Source of the DNA: Roseobacter sp.
Lineage (GTDB): Bacteria; Pseudomonadota; Alphaproteobacteria; Rhodobacterales; Rhodobacteraceae
DNA length: 64,000 nt
Direction of reading: 5' to 3'
NCBI GenBank assembly: GCA_024636475.1
Contig: JAGXHA010000106.1
Coordinates: forward strand, 1 to 64,000
Below the pieces are notes generated by a model. That model saw only the letters and a list, made by a program, of their open reading frames with translations. It made no database searches and was not told where the DNA came from. The translations under genes were made by a program, and so were the position numbers. Below, in pieces: positions 51,484-61,456 of this stretch (its first letter is position 1; the number at the start of each line of letters is the position of its first letter).

Positions 51484-52539
51484 TCATGCCGCGATAGAGT
51501 AATCGCCCTTTTGCGCAAATGCATATCCTCTTTTCAAGATGGTCTGGATACGCGCCTTCGTCTCTCCTACTGTCAGGCAGCGGCGCGCAAAAGGACCATA
51601 CGCCGTTTCCGGGTTTTGCTGAGTTAAGTTTTGAACAACCGAAGCAAGCGATATCCGCTTGGATATTGAAAGCGTCCGTTGCGCCTGCTTTCCAGGATAG
51701 AAACTCTCGGAGAGAGAACCCTCTGCCACAAGCAGACCATGGCCTTCCAGCATTACATGATAATAGGTGACATCCTGTTTACCGTGCATGACACGCACGC
51801 CCGGCAATTGTGTCAGGCCCTTTGCAGGTGCAAGGACTTCTTCATGCTCAACCGAGGCTTCGTGAATAAGCATTTTATGCTGGGGTGAGACGACAAGATC
51901 ACGAAGAGGGTATCCGTGCCCCAAAGCTCCGGATTTTATCTGGATTGGCTTCTCACTATCAGAACTACCTGGCCAGCAGCGGGTTGAATGCGAAATCCAA
52001 GTGATCGGCATCGGTCCGTGATCATTTGTAATGACCTCATCTCCGACCCTAAGGTCTTCAACCGGACGATTACCCTCAGCGGTCAGGATCAAAGTTCCTT
52101 TCGCAAAGCATATTACCCCGGTTGTCGTGGTGTCTATATTCTGCACAGAAATTGCGCCGTTGCCGAAAGAATCCATTTCCGCTTGCGTCGCATTTTGATC
52201 GGGTAAGAAAAACATGCGTGTGGTTTCGCCAGCAGTTGGATAGTCTTGAATTTCGATCAGCATGACACTGAATCCCTCGAACTGGTCTGGCACCTGACCT
52301 GCGCCATTCTTGTTTGTCGTGGGCAGATCTGCAGTCAGTTGAAAACTGAACTGATACGTGTTTCCCCCAATTTCGACCAAAGTATCAGGATCGACAGCAC
52401 CCATATTGTAATCAAGCAGGATGTCCCCTTCGGTGCCCAACGGCACAAAGCCTATCAGAACTGCAGGATCACCCGTCGGATTCAAAGCTGGGTTATTGGC
52501 TGAGTTACTATCACCTCGAGCCCAAAAAGTTGTTTGCAT
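51484..52539 (-). CDS. Hint (Hedgehog/Intein)-domain protein
   Basis: CFAKGTLILTAEGNRPVEDLRVGDEVITNDHGPMPITWI; VVSPQHKMLIH. Confidence 0.88.
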   Translation of the reverse strand: MQTTFWARGDSNSANNPALNPTGDPAVLIGFVPLGTEGDILLDYNMGAVDPDTLVEIGGNTYQFSFQLTADLPTTNKNGAGQVPDQFEGFSVMLIEIQDYPTAGETTRMFFLPDQNATQAEMDSFGNGAISVQNIDTTTTGVICFAKGTLILTAEGNRPVEDLRVGDEVITNDHGPMPITWISHSTRCWPGSSDSEKPIQIKSGALGHGYPLRDLVVSPQHKMLIHEASVEHEEVLAPAKGLTQLPGVRVMHGKQDVTYYHVMLEGHGLLVAEGSLSESFYPGKQAQRTLSISKRISLASVVQNLTQQNPETAYGPFARRCLTVGETKARIQTILKRGYAFAQKGDYSIAA

Positions 52540-52900
52540 TTTATTGATGCCCTACGACGCTGAATGTCTTCAAACACGTTTTGAGAGCCCCGCAGGGCGT
52601 TAATGTGAAGTAAAGATGTCAATTCTGCGAAGCTTTGCCGTGAAGGCATTCAAACCCTCTTTTGTGCAGCTTCGAAAGCAAACACCGGGTGGGTTCGTGT
52701 TTGCGGCCCGCCGACGATGCCATTCGGGCATCGCAGAGCATTTTGCGACGATCAATGACCGCAACGTGTTAGGATAACTCTGAGATGCAACCGATTCACG
52801 TAAAGGCAGCGGAAACTCTGCATGAGCCAAGCATTTCGTTCCGCGTTTCGTTCCGACCGCCGATCAGAAACATAAACGCAATCACTTAAGTATCTGTTTT

Positions 52901-52977
52901 TGGTGATCCCGGCTGGGTTCGAACCAGCAACCTGCCCCTTAGGAGGGGGCTGCTCTATCCAGTTGAGCCACGGGACC
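52901..52977 (-). tRNA. tRNA-Arg (anticodon CCT), CCA encoded
   Basis: Reverse complement GGTCCCGTGGCTCAACTGGATAGAGCAGCCCCCTCCTAAGGGGCAGGTTGCTGGTTCGAACCCAGCCGGGATCACCA folds as a cloverleaf. Confidence 0.95.
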
Positions 52978-53058
52978 GCCTTTGTTGCGTTTAGCAAGTC
53001 TGTGTGGGGTATGTCACCAGCAAAAAGGTGTCTATGGTATCGGTTCATCCGAGCGTAG

Positions 53059-54162
53059 GTGCCTTGCGCCCTGGCGATGATCTACGCTAGCGTAAAATAC
53101 TGGTTGAACAGCAGGATATTGCCCTTGTCACAAACTCCGAAACGCCCGTTAACCCTTCGTGATGTGTCAGATGCCTGCGGCGTGTCTGAAATGACGGTCA
53201 GCCGGGTCTTGCGCAAGCGAGGCGATGTGTCCGAGGCAACGCGGCTGCGGGTTCTGGCCGCTGCGAAAGAGCTGGGGTATGTGCCCAACCAGATCGCAGG
53301 ATCTTTGGCGTCGCAGCGCGTGAACCTGGTTGCGGTGATCATTCCCTCGTTGTCAAACATGGTCTTTCCCGAGGTGCTGAACGGGATCAACCAGATACTG
53401 GAAGACACCCCTTTGCAGCCTGTCGTCGGCGTCACCGATTACATGCCAGAGAAGGAAGAGCGCGTCTTGTACGAGATGCTGTCATGGCGTCCCTCAGGCG
53501 TGATCATCGCCGGGCTAGAGCACTCTGACGCCACCCGTGCCATGCTGAAAAACGCAGGCATCCCGGTTGTCGAGATCATGGATGTTGACGGGCGGCCGAT
53601 TGATGCGGTTGTCGGCATTTCACATCGGCGTGCAGGTCAGGAAATGGCCAAGGCAATCCTGAAAGAAGGGTACGAGCGTATCGGTTTCATGGGGACAAAG
53701 ATGCCGCTGGACCACCGGGCGCGCAAACGGTTCGAAGGCTTTACCGAAGGGTTGGCCAAGGCAGGGATAGAGATCGAAGATCGCGCATTCTACTCTGGCG
53801 GATCGGCGCTGGCCAAGGGCCGCGAGATGACCCAGGACATGCTGGAACGCTCGCCTGATCTGGATTTCCTGTATTATTCCAATGATATGATTGGTGCTGG
53901 CGGGCTGTTGTATCTGATCGATCAAGGCGTCGATATTCCTGGACAGATTGGTTTAGCCGGTTTTAATAATGTCGAACTGCTGCAGGGCTTGCCCAGACAA
54001 TTGGCGACCATGGATGCCTGCCGTGCCGAGATCGGACAGGCTGCGGCAAAGATTATCCTGAATGATACGCTGGAAGTCCCTGACCCGGACCTGCAAACGC
54101 AGATCACGATGACGCCCACGCTGTCGCTTGGGGATACGTTGCGCCGCAAACGCAAAACATGA
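53059..54162 (+). CDS. LacI-family transcriptional regulator; start uncertain
   Basis: LTLRDVSDACGVSEMTVSRVLRKRGDVSEATRLRVLAAAKELGYVPNQIAGSLAS. Confidence 0.92.
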   Translation: MPCALAMIYASVKYWLNSRILPLSQTPKRPLTLRDVSDACGVSEMTVSRVLRKRGDVSEATRLRVLAAAKELGYVPNQIAGSLASQRVNLVAVIIPSLSNMVFPEVLNGINQILEDTPLQPVVGVTDYMPEKEERVLYEMLSWRPSGVIIAGLEHSDATRAMLKNAGIPVVEIMDVDGRPIDAVVGISHRRAGQEMAKAILKEGYERIGFMGTKMPLDHRARKRFEGFTEGLAKAGIEIEDRAFYSGGSALAKGREMTQDMLERSPDLDFLYYSNDMIGAGGLLYLIDQGVDIPGQIGLAGFNNVELLQGLPRQLATMDACRAEIGQAAAKIILNDTLEVPDPDLQTQITMTPTLSLGDTLRRKRKT

Positions 54163-55376
54163 ACACCCTCACGCTGAGCAACCGCGACGCTCGGCGGATA
54201 TTTCTGGACCGTCACTTGCTGAGTGAGACCCCGCAAGGGCCGGCCCATGGTGCACAGTTGCAGCGCCTGATCGAGCGGCTGGGATTCGTGCAGCTCGACA
54301 GCATCAACACGGTTGCGCGGGCCCATGATCTGATCTTGTTTTCGCGCAGGCCACGATACCGGCCCAACGCGCTCAAGACGTTGTATGAACGCGACGGTGC
54401 ATTGTTCGAACATTGGACACATGATGCAGCGGTGATCCCGATGGGCTACTACCCCTATTGGGAAATGCGCCGCAAGCGGGATGCCAAGACACTGCGCAAA
54501 CGCTACAAGAACTGGCACCAGCATGATTTTGAGTCTCAGTTCCAAAAGGTACTGGACCAGATCCGCGAACAAGGGCCTGTATGTTCTGCCGACGTGGGCA
54601 AGGACGAAAAGCGGTCAAAAAGCGGGTGGTGGGACTGGCACCCTTCAAAAACTGCCCTTGAGTATCTGTGGCGGGCCGGGGCCTTGCATGTCATTGGCCG
54701 GGACGGTTTTCAGAAACGGTACGATCTGACAGAACGGGTATTGGACGAGCATCTTTGCGATCCGGCCCAAGCACCGGACGAGGCCAAGACAATTGATTGG
54801 TGTTGTAGCGGTGCGCTCGACAGGCTGGGCTTTGCGACACATGCGGAATTGGCGGCGTTTTGGGCGCATATCACACCTGCCGAGGCAAGAGCCTGGGTTG
54901 GCCGCGAAATCGCCGCAGGTCAGTTGGAGCCGGTCGAGATAACCGGGGCCGATGGTACCACGCGCAGCGCTTTTGCCCGCCCCGGCATAGCCGATGATCG
55001 CGCCCTTCAGACCCCGCCAACGCAGCGGCTGCGCGTGCTTAGTCCGTTTGATCCGGCTTTGCGCGATCGCAAGCGGGCGGAGCGACTGTTCGGCTTCAAA
55101 TACCGGATCGAAATGTTCGTCCCCGAACCCAAACGGATCTATGGGTACTATGTCTTTCCGGTCCTTCAGGGCGACAGCATCATTGCCCGCGTCGATATGA
55201 AAGCATTCCGTGATCGCGATACGTTGGTGGTCCGCGCCCTTTGGCCAGAGCCCGGTACACGGTGGAGCAAGGGCAAGCAAAACGCGTTCGAGGCTGAATT
55301 GGCGCGGCTGACGCATCTTGCAGGTGTGTCAAATGTGGCGTTCGACGATGACTGGCTGAAGGGCCCGTCAGCCTAG
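54159..55376 (+). CDS. YcaQ-like winged-helix DNA-binding/crosslink-repair glycosylase family protein
   Basis: GFVQLDSINTVARAHDLILFSR; EHWTHDAAVIPM; LRVLSPFDPALRDRKRAERLFGFKYRIEMFVP. Confidence 0.85.
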   Translation: MNTLTLSNRDARRIFLDRHLLSETPQGPAHGAQLQRLIERLGFVQLDSINTVARAHDLILFSRRPRYRPNALKTLYERDGALFEHWTHDAAVIPMGYYPYWEMRRKRDAKTLRKRYKNWHQHDFESQFQKVLDQIREQGPVCSADVGKDEKRSKSGWWDWHPSKTALEYLWRAGALHVIGRDGFQKRYDLTERVLDEHLCDPAQAPDEAKTIDWCCSGALDRLGFATHAELAAFWAHITPAEARAWVGREIAAGQLEPVEITGADGTTRSAFARPGIADDRALQTPPTQRLRVLSPFDPALRDRKRAERLFGFKYRIEMFVPEPKRIYGYYVFPVLQGDSIIARVDMKAFRDRDTLVVRALWPEPGTRWSKGKQNAFEAELARLTHLAGVSNVAFDDDWLKGPSA

Positions 55377-55531
55377 CCAGAACTGCCCCGTTTTTCAGCC
55401 GGTCATCACCACATGACGAACAATCACAATTTGTAAACATTTTGTTGACGTAATGCGTTTCTCTGCCAAAGTGATCCAAAAGGAATCATGACCATGCGTA
55501 ACCCTCGCCCTTCTGCGCCAATGCCCTGCCT

Positions 55532-56776
55532 ATGACGCGCCATGTCGTCGTCATAGGTGCCGGTATTGTTGGCGTATCCGCTGCCATCTGGTTGCAGCGC
55601 GCCGGTGCGCGGGTGACTGTTATTGACCGCGCCGCGCCGGGCAAGGGCACCTCGCATGGCAATGCAGGTGTTCTGGCAGCAAGCGGTGTGGCCCCTGTAA
55701 CGGGGCCGGGATTGCTGACAAAAGCACCCTTCATGTTGTTGGACAAAGACTATCCGCTGTACTTGCGCCTCTCCTATCTGCCGCGCCTTCTGCCGTGGCT
55801 GCGCAAATACCTGGCCCAAGCCAATGACACTGACACGCGGCGCATTTCGGCAGCGCTTGCTCCGATTGTGAGCGACAGTGTCGAGCAGCACAAAAGCCTG
55901 ACCGCCGATTTGGGCCTGTCCGATTGGGTCACCGACAGCGATTATGTGTTTGCCTACCGAAAACGCGCAGATTTCGATGCAGAGGCTTATACATGGGCAT
56001 TGCGCGCGTCTGCAGGGTTTGCTCCAGCCTTGATCGAGGGCCGTAATGTGCAAGATTACGAACCGAATTTGGGCGCTGAAATCACGTTCCTTGCAACGCT
56101 GAAAGATCACGGCTTCATCCGCGATCCGGGGGGATACGTCATGGCACTGGCGGAGGCCTTCAAGCAGGGGGATGGCACGATCATGCAGGCCGAGGTCAAG
56201 GATTTTGACTTTACAGACGGCAAAATAACCGCAGTGCAGACCCTCCAAGGAACTGTTTCTTGTGATGATGTCGTGCTGGCGACTGGTGTTTGGTCCAAAC
56301 CGCTGATGGCCAAGCTGGGCTTGAAGATCCCGCTGGAGTCCGAGCGCGGCTACCATGTGATATTCGAAGGTGCGACCGGCGGGCCAACACGTCCGACCAT
56401 GATCGCAAGTGGCAAATTCGTGGCGACCCCGATGGCTCAGGGCGTGCGCTGTGCCGGCATCCTTGAGTTTGGCGGGCTTGATAGTGGCCCCTCAAAAGCG
56501 CCACTGGCCTTGCTGCGCCGTCAGGCGAAAGCGGCATTTCCACATCTGAAGGCGAGCACTGAAATCGAATGGCTGGGGCACAGACCCGCCCCCAGCGACA
56601 GTCTGCCCTTGATCGGGCAGGTCGGCACGAGCCGGGTCTATACCGCCTTCGGGCACCACCATATCGGTCTGACAGGCGGACCCAAGACAGGTCGCCTGAT
56701 CGCGGGCATGATCATGGATCAGCCAACCAACACCGACATGACCCCCTATCACCCACAACGGTTCAGTAACGCCTGA
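55532..56776 (+). CDS. FAD-dependent oxidoreductase (D-amino-acid dehydrogenase-like)
   Basis: VVVIGAGIVGVSAAIWLQRAGARVTVIDR; GHHHIGLTGGPKTGRLIAGMI. Confidence 0.9.
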   Translation: MTRHVVVIGAGIVGVSAAIWLQRAGARVTVIDRAAPGKGTSHGNAGVLAASGVAPVTGPGLLTKAPFMLLDKDYPLYLRLSYLPRLLPWLRKYLAQANDTDTRRISAALAPIVSDSVEQHKSLTADLGLSDWVTDSDYVFAYRKRADFDAEAYTWALRASAGFAPALIEGRNVQDYEPNLGAEITFLATLKDHGFIRDPGGYVMALAEAFKQGDGTIMQAEVKDFDFTDGKITAVQTLQGTVSCDDVVLATGVWSKPLMAKLGLKIPLESERGYHVIFEGATGGPTRPTMIASGKFVATPMAQGVRCAGILEFGGLDSGPSKAPLALLRRQAKAAFPHLKASTEIEWLGHRPAPSDSLPLIGQVGTSRVYTAFGHHHIGLTGGPKTGRLIAGMIMDQPTNTDMTPYHPQRFSNA

Positions 56777-56806
56777 ACCGATCTAGAAACCAACAAGGAG
56801 AGAGAC

Positions 56807-57796
56807 ATGAAACTGACCAACAAACTGATGACAGGCGCCGCGACCGCAGCGATTGCCATGACAAGTGCGCTGCCCGCGATGGCTGCCGAAAAGTGGGACA
56901 TGCCAATGGCTTATTCCGCTTCGAACTTCCATTCCGTCAATGGTATGGAATTCGCCAAATGCGTGACCGAGGGCACCGGCGGCGAGATCGAGATTACCGT
57001 TCATCCCGGCGGATCCCTGATTGCAGGCGCAGATATCAAACGCGCCATCCAGACAGGTCAGGTGCAGTTGGGCGAACGTTTGCTGTCCGGCCACCAGAAC
57101 GAAAATGCACTGTTCGGCTTTGACTCCATCCCCTTCCTTGCGCCGTCTTTTGAAGATTCTGCCAAGCTGTGGGAAGCGGCGAAGCCAAAGATCGAAGAGC
57201 TTCTGGCCGAACAGAACCTGACGCTGCTCTACAACGTCGCCTGGCCGCCTCAAGGTCTGTACTTCAAGAAGGACGTGAACAGCGTGGAAGACATGAAGGG
57301 CGTCAAGTTCCGGTCTTATAACAACGCCACCAACCGTCTGGCCGAGCTGACAGGCATGTTGCCGGTCACCATCGAAGCCGCCGAACTGAGCCAAGCCTTT
57401 GCCACAGGGGTCGCGGACTCGATGATCTCAAGCGGTGCAACGGGCTATGACCAGAAGGTCTGGGAAAGCCTGACGAACTTCTACGAAGTCGACGCGTGGC
57501 TGCCGCGCAACTATGTGTTGGTCAATAACGACGTGTGGTCCGATGTCTCGGACGCCAACAAAGAGACCATCACCACCTGCGCATCCGAGGCTGGAGCGCG
57601 CGGTTTGCAGGCGTCCAAGGACTACACCCAGTTCACCTATGACGGTCTGCGCGATGGCGGCATGAAGGTCGAACCGGCAAGTGACGAGCTGATGACAGGC
57701 CTGCGTAGCGTTGGCGAAACCATGACGTCCGAGTGGCTGGAACAGGCTGGTGAAGACGGCAAAGCCATCGTCGATAGCTACAAGTCCATGCAGTAA
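56807..57796 (+). CDS. TRAP transporter substrate-binding protein
   Basis: DctP-like secreted protein; followed by DctQ and DctM. Confidence 0.93.
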   Translation: MKLTNKLMTGAATAAIAMTSALPAMAAEKWDMPMAYSASNFHSVNGMEFAKCVTEGTGGEIEITVHPGGSLIAGADIKRAIQTGQVQLGERLLSGHQNENALFGFDSIPFLAPSFEDSAKLWEAAKPKIEELLAEQNLTLLYNVAWPPQGLYFKKDVNSVEDMKGVKFRSYNNATNRLAELTGMLPVTIEAAELSQAFATGVADSMISSGATGYDQKVWESLTNFYEVDAWLPRNYVLVNNDVWSDVSDANKETITTCASEAGARGLQASKDYTQFTYDGLRDGGMKVEPASDELMTGLRSVGETMTSEWLEQAGEDGKAIVDSYKSMQ

Positions 57797-57805
57797 CCCA
57801 CCCTT

Positions 57806-57838
57806 CGGCGGCCCCGTCAAACGGGCCGCCGTTTTTTT
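57806..57838 (+). terminator. Intercistronic terminator-like hairpin after the TRAP binding protein
   Basis: CGGCGGCCC ... GGGCCGCCG followed by TTTTTTT. Confidence 0.85.
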
Positions 57839-57859
57839 CCGCCGAACGGAGATTTCCAC

Positions 57860-58384
57860 ATGAAAGTCCTGCGTAAACTGCTTGATTTCATATACCTCGC
57901 CTCGGGGGCCCTGGCTGCCGCCTGCCTCGTCGCGATCCTGATGTTGATCGTGGTGCAAATGGTTGCCCGCTGGACTGGTGAAGTCTTTCCCGGTGCCGCA
58001 AGCTATGCCGGTTATGCCATGGCTGGTGCCAGCTTTCTGGCCTTTGCCAATGCGCTGAACCGGGGCACGCATATTCGCGTGTCGATCCTGCTGAACGCCC
58101 TGCCCGATGGCCCCAAGCGACTGATGGATATTTGGTGCTTCGGGCTCGCTGCGGCAATTGCGTGGTATTTCACCTACTACGCCTATTGGTTTGTCTATTG
58201 GTCTTGGAAATTCAACGAGGTCAGTCAGGCGCAAGACGCCACAGCCCTTTGGATACCGCAATCGGTGATGGTGGTCGGCGGCGCGATCCTTGCCATCGCC
58301 CTGACTGACAATCTGCTGTACCTGATCGTGAAGGGTGAACATCGCCTGACCCGCGATCTTGTCGATCAAAGTTTTGGGGAGTGA
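57860..58384 (+). CDS. TRAP transporter small permease (DctQ)
   Basis: Four hydrophobic segments; position between DctP and DctM. Confidence 0.92.
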   Translation: MKVLRKLLDFIYLASGALAAACLVAILMLIVVQMVARWTGEVFPGAASYAGYAMAGASFLAFANALNRGTHIRVSILLNALPDGPKRLMDIWCFGLAAAIAWYFTYYAYWFVYWSWKFNEVSQAQDATALWIPQSVMVVGGAILAIALTDNLLYLIVKGEHRLTRDLVDQSFGE

Positions 58385-58388
58385 TGCG

Positions 58389-59699
58389 ATGACTGAACTT
58401 TACGCAATCGTCCTCTTTCTGGTGGTCCTGTTCTTCTTGCTGGGCACCGGCGTCTGGGTTGGCCTTGCACTGATGGGTGTCGCATGGGTCGGTATGGAGC
58501 TGTTCACCACCCGCCCCGTCGGTGACGCGATGGTCACGACAATCTGGGCGACCTCGAGCTCATGGACCCTGACCGCCCTGCCACTGTTCATCTGGATGGG
58601 AGAAATTCTGTTCAGAACACGCCTGTCCGAAGACATGTTCAAAGGGCTATCGCCCTGGCTTGCCAAACTGCCCGGCGGGCTGGTCCATACAAATATCGTA
58701 GGCTGCACGGTGTTTGCTGCCGTCTCAGGCTCTTCTGCCGCGACGTTGACTACCGTCGGAAAGATGTCGATCCCTGAGCTGCGCGCCCGCAATTACCCCG
58801 AAAAGATGATTATCGGCACACTTGCCGGTGCCGCGACCCTCGGCCTGATGATCCCGCCGTCATTGGCGCTGATCGTCTATGGCGTGACCGTCAATGAAAG
58901 CATCACCAAGCTGTTCTTTGCCGGTGTGTTGCCCGGCCTGCTGCTGGCGTTGATGTTCATGACCTATGTGGCTTTCATCTCGCTGACCTCCAAAGACTGG
59001 AACCCCGAGGTCGAGCGCGACATGAGCTTTACCGACAAGCTGCGCAATTCGCGGTTCTTGCTGCCAGTGTTTGCGCTGATCACGGTGGTCATCGGGTCGA
59101 TGTATCTGGGCTTTGCCACCGCGACCGAAGCCGCCGCAATTGGCGTGATCGGTGCGCTGCTTCTGGCGCTGCTGCAAGGGTCGCTAAACTGGAGTAGCTT
59201 TCAGCAAAGCCTGATGGGTGCGATGCGCACCTCGGCGATGATTGCACTGATTCTGGCGGGTGCCGCATTTCTCAAGCTGTCGATGGGCTTTACTGGATTG
59301 CCGCGCGCCCTGGCCGATGGCATCGCCTCATGGGAGCTGTCACGGTTCCAATTGCTGATGGCGCTGCTGGTGTTTTACATTGTGTTGGGCATGTTCCTTG
59401 ATGGGATTTCATCCGTGGTGCTGACCATGGCCGTCGTTGAACCCATGGTACGCGACGCCGGCATTGATCTGATCTGGTTCGGTATCTTCGTGGTCGTCGT
59501 CGTCGAAATGGCGCAGATCACGCCGCCTATCGGGTTCAACCTGTTCGTTCTCCAAGGGATGACGGATCACGAAATGGGCTATATCACCAAAGCGGCCCTT
59601 CCAATGTTTGCGATCATGGTGGTGATGGTGTTCATTTTGATCTTGTGTCCAGACATTGCGACATGGTTACCAAATAATATCAGGCAGGGCCCCTCATGA
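58389..59699 (+). CDS. TRAP transporter large permease (DctM)
   Basis: GSSAATLTTVGKMSIPELRARNY; LMIPPSLALIVYGVTVNESI. Confidence 0.94.
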   Translation: MTELYAIVLFLVVLFFLLGTGVWVGLALMGVAWVGMELFTTRPVGDAMVTTIWATSSSWTLTALPLFIWMGEILFRTRLSEDMFKGLSPWLAKLPGGLVHTNIVGCTVFAAVSGSSAATLTTVGKMSIPELRARNYPEKMIIGTLAGAATLGLMIPPSLALIVYGVTVNESITKLFFAGVLPGLLLALMFMTYVAFISLTSKDWNPEVERDMSFTDKLRNSRFLLPVFALITVVIGSMYLGFATATEAAAIGVIGALLLALLQGSLNWSSFQQSLMGAMRTSAMIALILAGAAFLKLSMGFTGLPRALADGIASWELSRFQLLMALLVFYIVLGMFLDGISSVVLTMAVVEPMVRDAGIDLIWFGIFVVVVVEMAQITPPIGFNLFVLQGMTDHEMGYITKAALPMFAIMVVMVFILILCPDIATWLPNNIRQGPS

Positions 59700-60433
59700 C
59701 CGATTTCCCCAAAATTCAAACTGTGGGTCTGTCGGGTATTCTGGTTAGCTTTGCCGATACCATGTCAGAGCCGGCGAACCGCGCGGCACTGTCTTTTCGT
59801 GCTGCGATTGATGGCAGTGATTGGGTCGAAGTGTCAGAGACGTCGACCTCGCTTGTCTCGACTTTTCTTCAGGTCGATCTGGTAGCTGTTCCAGTCGATG
59901 CGATTCTGACCCGGCTGAACGACCTGCTGGACAGCCGCGACTGGTACACTGCCGATCTGCCGGATAATCGTACCTTGTGGCACATCCCGACCGTCTATGG
60001 CACTGATCTGGCCCCCCAGCTTGAAGAGGCGGCCAATCTTGCAGGTCTTGACCCAGACGCCGCAATCAAGGAGTTGTCGTCGGCCCGCGTGCGCGTGTTG
60101 ACCATCGGCTTTGCGCCCGGGCAACCTTATTTGGGCGAACTTCCAAAGAACTGGGATATCTCCCGCCAGCAGGGATTGACGAAATCTGTACCCGCAGGCG
60201 CGCTTATCGTGGCGATCCGGCAATTGGTCTTGTTCACGAACGCGTCACCCACAGGGTGGCGCCACGTCGGGCAGACGGGGTTCAAGACATTCCGCCCCTC
60301 CAGCGAAACACCCTTTGCGCTGTCACCGGGTGACGAGTTGTGCTTTCCCGCCGTGCCACGCGCCGAATTGGAAAAGATCATGGCCCACGACAGCACCGGC
60401 ATGGGTGGCGCAGAGACCGAGGTGCTGGCATGA
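59696..60433 (+). CDS. pxpB: 5-oxoprolinase subunit PxpB (KipI-like)
   Basis: FAPGQPYLGELP; GWRHVGQTGFKTFRP; adjacent to pxpC and pxpA. Confidence 0.88.
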   Translation: MTDFPKIQTVGLSGILVSFADTMSEPANRAALSFRAAIDGSDWVEVSETSTSLVSTFLQVDLVAVPVDAILTRLNDLLDSRDWYTADLPDNRTLWHIPTVYGTDLAPQLEEAANLAGLDPDAAIKELSSARVRVLTIGFAPGQPYLGELPKNWDISRQQGLTKSVPAGALIVAIRQLVLFTNASPTGWRHVGQTGFKTFRPSSETPFALSPGDELCFPAVPRAELEKIMAHDSTGMGGAETEVLA

Positions 60434-61455
60434 CCGCAACCTTAACCATCGCACAGGCTGGCCCCGCGTTGACGATCCAAGACCTAGGCCGACCCGGTTG
60501 GCGCGCCCAAGGGCTGACCAAAGGCGGTGCCGCTGATCCGGTCGCCGTGTATGAGGGTGCCGCACTGCTGGGCCAATCGCCAGATCTGGCGATGATCGAG
60601 ATGATCGGCACCGGCGGCACCTTCACCGCCGACACCGACTTACGCATTGCCCTGACCGGTGCGAACATGACCGCCAAGATAGATGGCGAGGCGATCGTCT
60701 GGAACGCCAGCCACAGCTTGCCCGCCGGGGCCAAGCTGACGTTGGGCGGTGCGACCTCGGGAACCTATGGCTATCTGCATATTGGGGGTGGCATTGCGTC
60801 AGACCCGTTGTTGGGTGCCCGCGCCACCCACCTCAGTGCCGGGCTTGGGGCGGCGCTGCAATCTGGCGACACGCTGCACGTCGGCGTCGACAAGGGCGGC
60901 GATACAGGGTTCAAGCTGCCGCGCGACGGTCGTTTTGATGGCGGCGTGGTGCGCGTCGTGACCAGCATGCAAACCGACCGATTTGCGCCCGAAGAACGCG
61001 ACCGTTTTGCCAACACGCCTTTCACCCGCGACCCGCGCGCGAACCGCATGGGCGTAAGGATGGATCACGATGGTGCAGGTTTCTCTGCCGAGGGCGGACT
61101 GACCATCCTGTCCGAAGTCATCGTGCCCGGTGATATCCAGATCACCGGCGATGGTGCGCCGTTTGTCTTGATGGGTGAATCGCAAACCACGGGCGGCTAT
61201 CCCCGCATCGGTACCGTGATCCCTCGCGATCTACCACGTGTGGCACAGGCCCCCGCAGGAACAAAGATCACGTTTGAATTTATCACGCTTGACCAAGCCA
61301 TCGCGCTGGAAACCCAGCATAGGCGCGATATCAAGGCGTTGGCAGGACAGATGACAGCACTGATCCGCGATCCATCCACGATCAGGGATTTGCTGTCATA
61401 CCAATTGATTAGTGGCGCGGTTTCCGGCCACGAAACCTTTGAAAAGGACAGCTGA
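60430..61455 (+). CDS. pxpC: 5-oxoprolinase subunit PxpC (KipA-like)
   Basis: LTIQDLGRPGWRAQGLTKGGAADP; FVLMGESQTTGGYPRIGTVI; ATGA overlap. Confidence 0.9.
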   Translation: MTATLTIAQAGPALTIQDLGRPGWRAQGLTKGGAADPVAVYEGAALLGQSPDLAMIEMIGTGGTFTADTDLRIALTGANMTAKIDGEAIVWNASHSLPAGAKLTLGGATSGTYGYLHIGGGIASDPLLGARATHLSAGLGAALQSGDTLHVGVDKGGDTGFKLPRDGRFDGGVVRVVTSMQTDRFAPEERDRFANTPFTRDPRANRMGVRMDHDGAGFSAEGGLTILSEVIVPGDIQITGDGAPFVLMGESQTTGGYPRIGTVIPRDLPRVAQAPAGTKITFEFITLDQAIALETQHRRDIKALAGQMTALIRDPSTIRDLLSYQLISGAVSGHETFEKDS

Positions 61456-61456
61456 C

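Noticed and set aside
57428-58369. 313-aa minus-strand ORF
   Set aside because: Antisense to TRAP binding-protein and DctQ genes.
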